Shown here: positions 8,511-16,981 of the stretch, piece by piece
Position numbering within the stretch: the first letter of the stretch is position 1
Layout of the letters: every line of letters starts with the position of its first letter
From: an uncultured Eubacteriales bacterium
Lineage (GTDB): Bacteria > Bacillota > Clostridia > Christensenellales > Aristaeellaceae
Reading direction: 5' to 3'
Assembly (NCBI GenBank): GCA_902799045.1
Contig: CADBZH010000012.1
Span: 1-64,000, forward strand
Length of the DNA stretch: 64,000 nt
Made by a program: the position numbers and the translations under genes
Notes under the pieces: model-generated
Database searches by the model: none
What the model was told of the DNA's origin: nothing
What the model saw: only the letters and a program-made list of their open reading frames with translations

Positions 8511-9887
8511 TCATCCCACGTGCAGGATCGCGGTGGCCAGCCCGAACAGGACCAGCAGGCTGAGCACGTCGACGATGGTGGTGATGAAGGGGCTGGCCAT
8601 CACGGCCGGGTCCAGCTTGGCTTTCTTGGCCAGCATCGGCAGCGTGCAGCCCACCAGCTTGGCGATCACCACGGTGCAGAACATCGCCAGGCAGATGGTG
8701 GCGGCGATGGGCACGGTCAGGTCGGGATTGATGAAGCGCCGGTCGATCAGCATCAGCTTTCCGAAGTTCACCAGGGAAAGGGCCGCGCCGCAGAGCACGG
8801 ACACGCGGAATTCCTTCCACATCACGCGGAAGATATCGGAAAACTCCAGCTCGTTCAGCGAGAGCCCGCGGATGATGGTGACCGACGCCTGGCTGCCGGA
8901 GTTACCGCCGGTGTCCATCATCATGGGGATGTAGGCGGTCAGCACCGTCACCATGGCCAGCGCGTTTTCAAAGCGGGAGATGACGATGCCGGTGAACGTG
9001 CCGGAGACCATCAAAAGCAGCAGCCACGGGATGCGGTTTTTCCAGATGTCCAGCACGCCGGTGCGCAGGTAGGGCTTGTCGGAAGGCGTGATAGCGGCCA
9101 TCTTCGCGATGTCCTCGCTGGCCTCTTCTTCCATGATGTCCAGGGCGTCGTCGACGGTGATGATGCCGACCATGCGGTTTTCGGCGTCCACCACGGGCAG
9201 CGACGTGAAGTTGTACTTCGACATCGTCTGCACGGCGGTCTCCTGGTCGTCCTGGGTGTTGACGGACACGGCGTTGCCGGTCATCAGGCTTTCGCAGGTT
9301 TCGTTCGGGCGGGCGAGGATCAGCGTGCGGATGGTGACCGTGCCCAGCAGGTGATACTTCTCATCCAGCACGTAGCAGGTGTTGATGGTCTCCTTGTCCA
9401 CGCCGGTCTTGCGGATCTCCTCGATGGCGTCCTCGGCGGTCATCCGCGGGGTCAGGGCGACGAACTCCGTCGTCATCACGCTGCCGGCGGAATCGTCCTT
9501 GTATTTCAGGATTTCGTTGATCTGCTTGCGGGTGTCGGCGTCGGCCTGGGCCAGGATGCGCCGCACCATGTTGGCGGGCATTTCCTCGATCAGGTCCACG
9601 GCGTCATCCATGTACATCTCGTCGATGACGGCCTTCAGCTCGGTGTCGGAAAAGCTCCGGATCAGTGCTTCCTTCACGTCGCTCTCCATTTCGACGAAGG
9701 TCTCGGCGGCCAGGTCTTTGGGCAGCAGCCGGAAGATGGCCGGCATCAGCTTTTCGGGCATGTCGCTGAGGATCGCCGCGATGTCTGCGGGATAGAGGGT
9801 CTGCATCAGATCCCGCAGCGAGGCATACTTCTTCTCTTCCGTCAGCTTGCGGAAGGTCTCCTCGAGAATTTCGGTTCTCTCCCTCAT
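8511..9887 (-). CDS. mgtE: Magnesium transporter MgtE
   Basis: A 458-residue Mg2+ channel/transporter of the plasma membrane, of normal length. Residues about 1-125 form the cytoplasmic N domain (helical repeats with LYPADIAAIL and LPKDLAAETF). Residues about 130-255 hold a CBS pair, including SAGSVMTTEFVAL and LPVVDAENRMVGIITVDDALD. Five membrane helices follow from about 280. PMMMDTGGNSGSQASV is the pore signature, and DPAVMASPFITTIVD lies in TM5. The N and CBS domains close the channel when cytoplasmic Mg2+ is high. The ATG at 9887 is preceded by GGAGGA. Upstream lie a ~240-base leader, an intrinsic terminator, an M-box and a promoter, so transcription should fall when Mg2+ is plentiful. 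Confidence 0.97.
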   Translation of the reverse strand: MRERTEILEETFRKLTEEKKYASLRDLMQTLYPADIAAILSDMPEKLMPAIFRLLPKDLAAETFVEMESDVKEALIRSFSDTELKAVIDEMYMDDAVDLIEEMPANMVRRILAQADADTRKQINEILKYKDDSAGSVMTTEFVALTPRMTAEDAIEEIRKTGVDKETINTCYVLDEKYHLLGTVTIRTLILARPNETCESLMTGNAVSVNTQDDQETAVQTMSKYNFTSLPVVDAENRMVGIITVDDALDIMEEEASEDIAKMAAITPSDKPYLRTGVLDIWKNRIPWLLLLMVSGTFTGIVISRFENALAMVTVLTAYIPMMMDTGGNSGSQASVTIIRGLSLNELEFSDIFRVMWKEFRVSVLCGAALSLVNFGKLMLIDRRFINPDLTVPIAATICLAMFCTVVIAKLVGCTLPMLAKKAKLDPAVMASPFITTIVDVLSLLVLFGLATAILHVG

Positions 9888-10129
9888 GGGTCACTCCTCC
9901 AATCAATGCGTTCGATGAAAGGCGCGGCGCGCCTTCCCTGACAGGAGCAGGACACGGTTGGGATCATATGGGACGGCGCCGCCGGGCGCCGCTGCTCAAA
10001 TGCCGGATACGGGGCAGGTGAAGGCAGCCGCCGGACGGGAGTGCCGTCGTATGTGATCCGCGTATGTGCCATAGCTACTACCGCCAGCGTCCATTCCATT
10101 ACCTCCCTTTAAATGTGATCCAAACGAAA

Positions 10130-10153
10130 ATCCGCACCCAAACGGATGCGGAT
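10130..10153 (-). terminator. Intrinsic terminator of the M-box expression platform
   Basis: On the minus strand AUCCGCAUCC, loop GUUU, then GGGUGCGGAU forms a 10-pair stem, followed by UUUUCGUUU. It lies between the M-box and mgtE, where a Mg2+-bound riboswitch would let it form and stop transcription. Confidence 0.88.
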
Positions 10154-10185
10154 CAATCGCCATGAAGGATGATTCACTGCACCGT

Positions 10186-10328
10186 TCGAGCTTCAGCTTC
10201 GCAGGGCAGTGTAATTGCGTTAGGTGATACCTTGTGCTTCGATATCCCCTGTTGACCCTCTAATGGTGTCTCCACCATTTCGCGGCAGCAATCCATATCC
10301 CTACGGTAGCCTTACTTACCGGATTTTA
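10186..10328 (-). promoter_or_regulatory. M-box (ykoK leader) magnesium riboswitch
   Basis: Read on the minus strand, the leader contains the conserved M-box string in order: GUAAGUAAGGCUACC, GCUGCCGCGAAAUG, a GGUG-GAGA-CACC hairpin, GAGGGUCAACAG and finally ACAAGGUAU. These match the known Mg2+-sensing M-box of Bacillus mgtE/ykoK leaders. The 3' end runs into the terminator at 10130-10153. The edges are approximate. Confidence 0.9.
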
Positions 10329-10335
10329 CCCTTCT

Positions 10336-10364
10336 ATTTTAGGCCACCGGGGACGGTTTGTCAA
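10336..10364 (-). promoter_or_regulatory. Promoter of the M-box-mgtE transcript
   Basis: On the minus strand TTGACA (10364-10359), a 17-base spacer and TAAAAT (10341-10336). This near-consensus sigma-A promoter lies about ten bases before the start of the M-box. Confidence 0.85.
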
Positions 10365-10438
10365 CCGGTTTGGGGGAGTTTTTTGGCGCTTCAAGGAAAG
10401 CGGGGAGGATAGGCAAAGCGCAGACGGCTGATAACAGG

Positions 10439-10469
10439 CACAGATCCTGAGCGGAGCGAAGGATCTGTG
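10439..10469. repeat. Intergenic palindrome
   Basis: CACAGATCCT and AGGATCTGTG form a 10-pair stem around GAGCGGAGCGA, downstream of the CotH gene (ends 10528). There is no U tract. It resembles a short REP-type palindrome more than an intrinsic terminator. Bases 10365-10438 show nothing else. Confidence 0.5.
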
Positions 10470-10527
10470 TCCATCGATGCCTGGCCGCAGGGGGTTCATG
10501 CCGAAAAGTCCCGCGCGGAACCGCCGC

Positions 10528-13383
10528 CTATTCCACTCCGTGGAAATACTCCTTGGCTTGGGCATCGGAGAGGCCGAAGGCAATCGTCAGGTATTCCACC
10601 ATCTTCTTCGGGCGGCTCTTGGCGAAGCTGACGAACTTCGCGCCGGCCTTCTGCCAGGTGGACAGGCTCCAGCCCCAGCGGGCGCAGTTGGCCTCCATCT
10701 CCGGCGCGATCAGGTTGTAGCGCGCCTCGATGCGGGCGACCACGTTTTCGGCGCTGAAGGTGGTGCGCAGCAGACCGCCCATGCGGCGCAGGAAGGCGTC
10801 GCGCGTTTCGGCGTTCTCCATCAGCTTCACGAACATCGTGTTGTCCTGCTGGGTGATGGTGCCGACGCCGCCGGGCGTCAGCCAGTCGCGCGGGGTGTTG
10901 CGGTCCACGCGATAGCTGAGGTCCAGGTCAAACAGGATCCACTTCCACTTCGCCCCGATGGACGGGCTGCAATAGCAGCGCACGTTGGACAGGTCCAGGT
11001 TGCTCAGGTACATCTCCAGCGCCACGTAGTCCAGGTAGTTCTCCACGTCCACATACTGGCGCAGCGTCGCCATGTCGCCGGGGTCGGAGAGGTTCGCGCC
11101 GGCCAGCCACTTCATCATCTTCACATAGGAATCGCTGCTGCCCTGCTCGGGGCTGGTGCGGCGCAGCAGGATGATGTCGTCCGGGTCGCTCCAGCCCTCG
11201 AACTCGGCCACGGCCACGGGGGTCACGCGCTCGCGCAGGTTGTAAAGCCCCCAATACTGGCCGTCGATGTAGACCACGGCCACCTCGCTCTCCAGGTACA
11301 TCACGCCGGTGTCCGCCGCCAGGGCCTGCAGCACGGAATCCTTCATGTGCGTCTCCTGGTTGTCCTGGCCGGAGGCGCGCAGCGTGAGCGATTTGAACAC
11401 CGTGTAATCGCGGTTTGAGAACAGCTTCGCGCGGAAGCGGCTGTCGCCGTACTCGGCCCGGGCCTTCAGCCGGAAGGCCTTCTGGGGATACTTTTCCCGG
11501 CTGGAATGGCCGCTGACCATGAAGTTGCAGGCCTGGCCGATCAGCCGGTTGCCGTCGGCGTCGTAGATTTCCACGTACACGTCGCAATCGTCCGCCTTGA
11601 GGCCGGTGTTCATGCAGCCGTTCGGGCCGATCAGCTTTTCATAGTCGCCGGAGACGCACACCGTGTACATGCCCGGATGGCTCTCGCCCAGCACGTAGGT
11701 GGCGGCCGTCGGCTCCGAGGGCAGCAGGCCGTCCCGGCTGGCGATGGCGCGCACCGTGGTGGTGGCCCCGAGGATCAGCGGGCCGGTGTAGCGCGGGGAG
11801 GCGGTCGTCGGCTCCGAGCCGTCGGTGGTGTAGAAGATCGCCGAGCCGTCGGGGGTGGACAGCTCCACGGTCAGGGTGGCCTCGGCGTGGAGGCCGCCGC
11901 GCTGGGAGAACGCCACCTTCTGCGCCTGGTTGGCGAAGGACTGGCTGGCGTTGGGCGCGCCGGGGGTCGGCTGGGCGAAGTAGCGGTAGCGGGCCTCGCC
12001 GCCGGCGCGGCCGTAGCTGACGTTCAGCGGCTGGGCGTACAGCTTCACCCGGTCGATCACCGCGCCGTCCGCCGTGGACAGGCACAGCGTCTCGCCGGTG
12101 GCCAGCTTGAACGAGGCGTTGCAGGCGGCCTGGGTCGCCGTGCCCTCGCCTGCCAGGGAGACGAGCAGCGTGCCGCCGGCGGGGAGGCGCGTGCCGTCGG
12201 GGAACTGCCACTTCCGGGGGCGGGCCGGGTTGTCCGAAAGGCCCATGCCGGCGAGGTCGATCTCCGCGGGCGAGGCGTTGACGATCTCCACCCAGTCGTC
12301 GCCGCCGTGCACGTTCATCAGCTCGTTGATGTACAGCCCCATGGCGTTCTGGCTCACGGCCGGCAGCTCCACCGGGATACCGTCCGGGCTGTTGGCGTAG
12401 CCGGGGGTGGGGGCGTAGAGGGTGGTGGTTTCGCCGCCATCGGTGACGCAGACGGACACGTCCGCCTCGGAGACGGCGCAGCCCAGCCGGGAGACCTCGC
12501 GCTCTTCGGCGTCGTACAGGCGCACCGCGCCGTCGTCTGCGGAGAGCTTGAAGTTGGCGTGCAGCTCGCCGTCCGCCTCGCGGCGGTTCTTCCCGGAGGC
12601 GAACACGATCCGGTATTCGCCGCTCTCGAGCGTCACGGCGGGGAAGCGCCAGCGCCCCGGCTTGCCCTCGGTGTCGGAGAGGGAGAAGCCCTCCAGGTTC
12701 ACGGCGGATTCGCCGGCGTTGTAGAGCTCGATCCAGTCGGAATAGTCGCCGTCCCCGTCGGGCAGCGTCTCATGGTTCATCGGCATGACCTCGTTGATCC
12801 GCAGGCCGCTCCTGTTCGCGGAGACGGCCTCGCCGCCGCCCTCCGGCGGCACGTAGGCCTCGGACCACGCGCCGTCCCCGCCCCGCGCGTACACCCAGTC
12901 GCTCTTCAGCGCGGGCACGTCCAGCGCCTCCGCCACGCGCTCGCGCGGGTCGGCCAGGATCACCAGCTCGCCGTCGCTGGACAGCTTGAAGCCGGTGAAC
13001 AGGGCGTCCTCCGGGGCGTCGGCGGGGCGGGGGGCGCAGTACACGACCAGCGTTTCCCCGGCGGGCAGGGTCACGTCCCCGAACACGTAGGCGCCGCGCA
13101 GGTCCACGTCGTCACACAGCCGCCAGCCCCGCAGGTCGATTTCGGCGTCGGTAGGGTTCTCCAGCTCGATCCAGTCGTAAAACTGGCCGTTCACCGGATA
13201 GCAGGCCGCCCGGTTGGAGGTCATCACCCGGCTCAGTCGCGGTGCGTTCGCCGCGGTGGCCGCGCGGCCGCCGCCCAGCCACTGGCTCAGGCCGCCCACC
13301 GCCAGCAGCGCCAGGCCCACCAGCGCCGTGACGATCAGGTCCCGCCGCTGCTGCCGCCGCCTCTTTATGCTCGCTTTAGACAT
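10528..13383 (-). CDS. Membrane-anchored lamin-tail / CotH-kinase surface protein
   Basis: A 951-residue protein, outside the membrane apart from one N-terminal anchor at about residues 15-37. Three lamin-tail-like domains lie at about 48-165, 190-320 and 345-450 (NEVMPMNHETLPDGDGD and DYSDWIELYNAGE mark the second). A chitobiase-C-like fold (IFYTTDGSEPTTASPRYTG) lies near 500-555. A CotH-kinase domain fills about 565-930, with YWGLYNLRERV and the metal-site candidate WILFDLDLSYRVD. CotH proteins are secreted or spore-coat pseudokinase-fold kinases that phosphorylate proteins or surface polymers. Lamin-tail domains are common on secreted nucleases and CotH proteins. GGGAG precedes the start. 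It is the sole gene behind its own promoter. The substrate is unknown. Confidence 0.85.
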   Translation of the reverse strand: MSKASIKRRRQQRRDLIVTALVGLALLAVGGLSQWLGGGRAATAANAPRLSRVMTSNRAACYPVNGQFYDWIELENPTDAEIDLRGWRLCDDVDLRGAYVFGDVTLPAGETLVVYCAPRPADAPEDALFTGFKLSSDGELVILADPRERVAEALDVPALKSDWVYARGGDGAWSEAYVPPEGGGEAVSANRSGLRINEVMPMNHETLPDGDGDYSDWIELYNAGESAVNLEGFSLSDTEGKPGRWRFPAVTLESGEYRIVFASGKNRREADGELHANFKLSADDGAVRLYDAEEREVSRLGCAVSEADVSVCVTDGGETTTLYAPTPGYANSPDGIPVELPAVSQNAMGLYINELMNVHGGDDWVEIVNASPAEIDLAGMGLSDNPARPRKWQFPDGTRLPAGGTLLVSLAGEGTATQAACNASFKLATGETLCLSTADGAVIDRVKLYAQPLNVSYGRAGGEARYRYFAQPTPGAPNASQSFANQAQKVAFSQRGGLHAEATLTVELSTPDGSAIFYTTDGSEPTTASPRYTGPLILGATTTVRAIASRDGLLPSEPTAATYVLGESHPGMYTVCVSGDYEKLIGPNGCMNTGLKADDCDVYVEIYDADGNRLIGQACNFMVSGHSSREKYPQKAFRLKARAEYGDSRFRAKLFSNRDYTVFKSLTLRASGQDNQETHMKDSVLQALAADTGVMYLESEVAVVYIDGQYWGLYNLRERVTPVAVAEFEGWSDPDDIILLRRTSPEQGSSDSYVKMMKWLAGANLSDPGDMATLRQYVDVENYLDYVALEMYLSNLDLSNVRCYCSPSIGAKWKWILFDLDLSYRVDRNTPRDWLTPGGVGTITQQDNTMFVKLMENAETRDAFLRRMGGLLRTTFSAENVVARIEARYNLIAPEMEANCARWGWSLSTWQKAGAKFVSFAKSRPKKMVEYLTIAFGLSDAQAKEYFHGVE

Positions 13384-13449
13384 ATCGTATTCTCCCGCGC
13401 GTCCCCGGACGCGCTGTCATGGATTGAATTACAAAATACACCACTTTGG

Positions 13450-13478
13450 ATTGTATCATCTATGGGCGAAGAGGTCAA
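13450..13478 (-). promoter_or_regulatory. Promoter of the CotH-family gene
   Basis: On the minus strand TTGACC (13478-13473), 17 bases and TACAAT (13455-13450), about 70 bases before the CotH start at 13383. Confidence 0.75.
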
Positions 13479-13535
13479 GGGAAATGGTTGTTACGCCCCG
13501 GAAGACCGGATGTCGATATTTTACAATTCCGGCCC

Positions 13536-13564
13536 TTGACAAATTCCCGCCCCGGGTGTATTAT
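13536..13564 (+). promoter_or_regulatory. Promoter of tRNA-Arg
   Basis: TTGACA (13536-13541), 17 bases and TATTAT (13559-13564), overlapping TATAAT at 13562-13567. It lies about 30 bases before the tRNA. The -10 could be either overlapping hexamer. Confidence 0.85.
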
Positions 13565-13593
13565 AATTAAGCGTTTTGCGAGAGCAAAGCCAT

Positions 13594-13670
13594 GGTCCCT
13601 TAGCTCAGCTGGATAGAGCGTCTGGCTACGGACCAGAAGGTCAGGGGTTCGAATCCCTTAGGGTCCGCCA
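13594..13670 (+). tRNA. tRNA-Arg (anticodon ACG)
   Basis: A 77-base cloverleaf. Acceptor GGTCCCT pairs with AGGGTCC (13660-13666), followed by discriminator G and an encoded CCA. The D arm has AGCTCAGCTGGATAGAGC. The anticodon stem TCTGG/CCAGA encloses CTACGGA, giving anticodon ACG, which reads CGN Arg codons after A34-to-inosine editing. The T arm has GGTTCGAATCC. It has its own promoter and terminator. Confidence 0.97.
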
Positions 13671-13673
13671 AGA

Positions 13674-13709
13674 AGCCCGCCGCCCTGTACAGGGGTTGGC
13701 GGGCTTTTT
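13674..13709 (+). terminator. Intrinsic terminator after tRNA-Arg
   Basis: AGCCCGCC (13674-13681) pairs with GGCGGGCT (13698-13705) and is followed by TTTTTCTGTTTT. It lies four bases after the tRNA CCA. Confidence 0.9.
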
Positions 13710-13808
13710 CTGTTTTCCGCTCGGGAATGACCGACGCTTCCGGCTCTGCTTTTTTACTTCAGACCACTTTTGTAATGGCCCCGGCCATGCAGAAAGGATG
13801 AATGCCCC

Positions 13809-15233
13809 ATGGAAAAACGCTTTCACCTGAAACAGAACCACACGACCGTTCGCACGGAGCTGATCGCCGGCCTGACCACCTTTGTGACGATGGCCTACAT
13901 CATCGCCCTGAACCCCAACCTGCTCACGAACTTCGGCGCGGAGGGAACGAAGCTGTGGAACGGCGTGTTCATGGCCACCTGCATCGCCTCCGCCATCGGC
14001 ACGTTCTGCATGGGCCTGCTGGCCAACAAGCCCTTCGCGATGGCGCCCGGCATGGGCCTGAACAACTTCTTCGCGGTGGTCGTGGGCAACCTGGCCGCCA
14101 TGAGCGGAATGACCTATCTGGAAGCCTACCAGTCGGCGCTGGTCGTCATGTTCGTGGAAGGCATCGTGTTCATCGTGCTGTCGCTGTTCAACGTCCGTGA
14201 AAAGATCGTCCACGCCATCCCGCTGGGCATCCGCCTGGGCATTGGGCCCTCCATCGGCCTGATGCTGATGAACATCGGCTTCGGCAGCAACGTGGGCATC
14301 TACTCCGAGAACGGCGGCCCCTTCTACGCCATGCGGGATTTCTTCGGCGCGCTGACGGCGTCCTCCGCGAAGGAGCAGATGGGCAGCGGCCACGCGATGA
14401 TGGTGCTGACCGTCGTGACCATGTTCCTCGGCCTGTTCGTGATCGTGGCCCTGGAGCACAGGAAGGTCAAGGGCTCCGTGCTCTACGGCATCCTGACAGC
14501 CTCCGCGATCTACTGGGCGGCCGAGGCGCTGCTTTTGCACATCAATCCCTTTGAGAGCCTGATGACCGCGTCCTTCATGCCGCCCATTGCCGACATGGTG
14601 GAGACCACGCTGTTCAAGCTGAACTTCGCGGGCGCCGCCCGGATCGGCTGGTTCACGATGATCACACTGATCGTCACCTATTGCCTCATCGACATGTTCG
14701 ATACCCTCGGCACCCTGGTGGGCGCCGCCTCCCGCGCCAACATGCTGGACGAGAAGGGCGATATGCCCCAGATGAAGGAGGCGCTGCTGTCCGACGCCCT
14801 GGGCACCGTGACCGGCGCGCTGACCGGCACGTCCACCGTCACCACCTTCGTGGAATCGGCCTCCGGCGTGGAGGTGGGCGGCCGCACCGGCCTGACCGCC
14901 ATCACGGCGGGCGTGCTGTTCCTGCTGAGCATGTTCATCGCGCCCGTGGTGGCCATCATCCCGGCGGCGGCCACGTCCTCGGCGCTGATCTACGTCGGCA
15001 TCCTGATGCTGTCCAACCTGAACCGCGTCGACTTCACCGACGTGTCCCAGCTGCTGCCGGTGGCGGTGATGCTGCTGGCCATGCCCATCTCCGGCTCCAT
15101 CGGCCACGGCATCGGCCTGGCGCTGATCTGCTACACGGTCATCAAGCTGTGCACCGGCAAGGCCCGGGAGGTCTCCGTGCTGACCTACATACTGTCCCTG
15201 ATCTTCGTCGTCAAGTTCTTCGCGGCGGTCTGA
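13809..15233 (+). CDS. Guanine/hypoxanthine permease, NCS2 AzgA-type
   Basis: A 474-residue polytopic transporter with about 12-14 membrane helices, importing purine bases with H+. The signature FAMAPGMGLNNFFA lies near residues 76-90. The second repeat carries GTLVGAASRANMLDEKG and TGTSTVTTFVESASGVEVGGRTG, the substrate-site motifs of AzgA/PbuG/PbuO proteins. AGAAAGGA lies about 10 bases before the ATG at 13809. The 100 bases between the tRNA terminator and the start show no purine riboswitch. Specificity between guanine, hypoxanthine and adenine cannot be read from sequence alone. Confidence 0.93.
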   Translation: MEKRFHLKQNHTTVRTELIAGLTTFVTMAYIIALNPNLLTNFGAEGTKLWNGVFMATCIASAIGTFCMGLLANKPFAMAPGMGLNNFFAVVVGNLAAMSGMTYLEAYQSALVVMFVEGIVFIVLSLFNVREKIVHAIPLGIRLGIGPSIGLMLMNIGFGSNVGIYSENGGPFYAMRDFFGALTASSAKEQMGSGHAMMVLTVVTMFLGLFVIVALEHRKVKGSVLYGILTASAIYWAAEALLLHINPFESLMTASFMPPIADMVETTLFKLNFAGAARIGWFTMITLIVTYCLIDMFDTLGTLVGAASRANMLDEKGDMPQMKEALLSDALGTVTGALTGTSTVTTFVESASGVEVGGRTGLTAITAGVLFLLSMFIAPVVAIIPAAATSSALIYVGILMLSNLNRVDFTDVSQLLPVAVMLLAMPISGSIGHGIGLALICYTVIKLCTGKAREVSVLTYILSLIFVVKFFAAV

Positions 15234-15245
15234 TCCTGGAGTGTG

Positions 15246-15286
15246 AACGGGGACGGCCCTCGTGCATGAGGGCCGTCCCCGTTTTA
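15246..15286. terminator. Bidirectional intrinsic terminator between convergent genes
   Basis: AACGGGGACGGCCCTC, loop GTGCAT, GAGGGCCGTCCCCGTT: a 16-pair stem followed by TTT. It separates the permease (ends 15233, plus) from the phosphodiesterase (ends 15291, minus). Confidence 0.9.
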
Positions 15287-15290
15287 TGCG

Positions 15291-15836
15291 TCACCACAGC
15301 GTCTCCCGGTGGTATTCGCCGCCGTCCAGGTCCTTCCAGCGCATCACGCCGTTCTCCAGCGTGCAGTAGCTGTGGGGCGTGCCGTTCTTCGGGATGGCGA
15401 CGGAGCCGGGGTTCAGGTAGGTGAAGGTCTCGTGGCGGCGCCAGGCGGGCACGTGGGTGTGGCCGCAGAGCAGGCAGTCGCCCGGCATCAGCGGCGGGGG
15501 ATTGTCCTTGCCGAAGCGGTGGCCGTGGGTGGCGTAGAGCACGTGGCCGTCGATCGCCAGGGCGCAGTATTCCGCCATCACGGGGAAATCCAGCACCATC
15601 TGGTCCACCTCCGCCTCGCAGTTGCCCCGCACGCACAGCAGAAGCGGCGCGACGCCGTTCAGCATTTCGATGACCTGCTTCGGCGCGTACTGCTCCGGCA
15701 GGTCGTTCCGCGGGCCGTGATAGAGCAGGTCGCCCAGCAGCAGCAGCCGCTCCGGCGCCTCCTCCCGGCAGCGATCGAGCATCCGCGCGCACCATTTCGC
15801 GGAGCCGTGGATGTCCGACGCGATCATCAGCTTCAT
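15291..15836 (-). CDS. yfcE: Metallophosphoesterase, YfcE/MJ0936-like
   Basis: A 181-residue cytoplasmic calcineurin-like phosphodiesterase. The start at 15836 has GGGAGG six bases upstream; a longer reading frame from 15902 lacks a ribosome site and overlaps the promoter. The metal-binding motifs appear in order: DIHGS near the N-terminus, LLGDLLYHG, GNCEAEVD (GNC in the GNHD position, usual for YfcE), THGH and GHTHVP. Family members hydrolyse phosphodiesters such as bis-pNPP; the natural substrate is unknown. It is a single gene with its own promoter. Confidence 0.92.
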   Translation of the reverse strand: MKLMIASDIHGSAKWCARMLDRCREEAPERLLLLGDLLYHGPRNDLPEQYAPKQVIEMLNGVAPLLLCVRGNCEAEVDQMVLDFPVMAEYCALAIDGHVLYATHGHRFGKDNPPPLMPGDCLLCGHTHVPAWRRHETFTYLNPGSVAIPKNGTPHSYCTLENGVMRWKDLDGGEYHRETLW

Positions 15837-15873
15837 GGCGGGCCTCCCAAGCATACAATTCTCGTTGCCTTTC

Positions 15874-15902
15874 ATCATACCATTTTCACGGCGGAAGCGC
15901 AA
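15874..15902 (-). promoter_or_regulatory. Promoter of the yfcE gene
   Basis: On the minus strand TTGCGC (15902-15897), 17 bases and TATGAT (15879-15874), with an extended -10 TGG. It ends about 38 bases before the start at 15836. The remaining bases up to 16102 are AT-rich (15920-16060). They presumably hold the promoter of the divergent operon, which I could not fix. Confidence 0.75.
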
Positions 15903-16102
15903 GCGTGATTTGCCTGATATGGTACAAATAACCGCGTAATATTGTACATATAACCATATTTACATTAAATAAACGTTAATTTCTGGGTCATTTTGTCCGT
16001 AATTGGCAAATTCGAAGGGTTTTGCGCTGGAGAAATTAGCATTGCCGTGATAGCATAAAGTGGATGTGGTTATACGGGAGAATCCGCGAGGGAGGAACGA
16101 CC

Positions 16103-16981
16103 ATGGACAAGCTGAAGAAGCGCAGGGGGGACCGCTTCGACGCGACGCTGGTGCGGGACATCGATCCGCTGCACTGGTTTGTGCCCTACCTGTATCCGAA
16201 TCGCGCCGACAACGAGGCGTTCGTCCGGGAGGAGTTCGACCTGACGAACCTGGAGGCGTTTCTGGCGAAGAAGAACGAGGGGCTGGATCACGCCCATCGC
16301 TACACCATCTTCCACGCCGTGTGCACCGCCGTCGTCAAGGCCATCACGCTGCGCCCCAAGATGAACCGCTTCATCCAGGGCCGCAGGCTGTATCAGCGCG
16401 ACGAGCTGAGCCTGGGCTTTGTGGTGAAGAAGCAGTTCAAGGACAACGGCCAGGAGGGCCTGGCCTTCATCAAGTTCCCGGAGGACACCACCATTGATTC
16501 GCTGCACGGGCGGATCATGAAGGAGATCTTCGAATGCCGCCGCGAGGACGTGATGGACAATTCCACCAAGGGCATGGAGTTTTTCACCCACCTTCCGCGC
16601 TGGCTGATGCGGATCGTGATGTGGGGCCTGCACCGGCTGGACTTTTACGGCCGCGTGCCCTACGACTTGATCAAGGCCGATCCGAACTACGCCTCGGTGT
16701 TCCTGACGAACCTGGGCAGCATCAAGCTGAACGCCGGGTATCACCACCTGAGCAACTGGGGCACCACCTCGGTGTTCGTCATCATCGGCGAAAAGACGCG
16801 CAAGCCCGTGTTCAAAGAGGACGGCTCCTTTGAACTGCACGACGTGCTGCCCATCGGCATCACGCTGGACGAGCGCATCGCCGACGGCTACTACTACGCC
16901 AAGACCGTCCGCCTGATCAAAAAGCTGATTGAGAATCCGGAGCTGCTGGATTTGCCCGCGAATGAGGAGGTTGACTACTGA
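16103..16981 (+). CDS. E2-fold (chloramphenicol-acetyltransferase-like) acyltransferase without lipoyl domain
   Basis: A 292-residue protein with the catalytic-domain fold of 2-oxo acid dehydrogenase E2 subunits. The start at 16103 follows GGGAGGA by six bases. It has no lipoyl or E3-binding domain, so it is not a normal complex subunit. Fold markers include YTIFHAVCTAVVKAI, the FLTNLGSIKLNAGYHHLSNWGTTS strand-turn (residues ~205-227) and a terminal LDERIADGYYYAKTV. In true E2 enzymes that last motif is DHRxxDG with a catalytic His; here Glu replaces it. The stop TGA shares its A with the ATG of the acyl-CoA ligase gene, so the two are translationally coupled. I infer that it acts on acyl-CoA or acyl-AMP made by the neighbour. 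The acceptor is unknown. Confidence 0.8.
   Translation: MDKLKKRRGDRFDATLVRDIDPLHWFVPYLYPNRADNEAFVREEFDLTNLEAFLAKKNEGLDHAHRYTIFHAVCTAVVKAITLRPKMNRFIQGRRLYQRDELSLGFVVKKQFKDNGQEGLAFIKFPEDTTIDSLHGRIMKEIFECRREDVMDNSTKGMEFFTHLPRWLMRIVMWGLHRLDFYGRVPYDLIKADPNYASVFLTNLGSIKLNAGYHHLSNWGTTSVFVIIGEKTRKPVFKEDGSFELHDVLPIGITLDERIADGYYYAKTVRLIKKLIENPELLDLPANEEVDY

Noticed and set aside
13594-13670. tRNA-Arg as integration site of an element
   Set aside because: No integrase, direct repeat of the tRNA 3' end or foreign gene block lies beside it; the only integrase relic is 11 kb away.
13710-13808. Purine riboswitch before the permease
   Set aside because: No conserved purine-aptamer loops are present in these 100 bases, and the space is too short for aptamer plus terminator.
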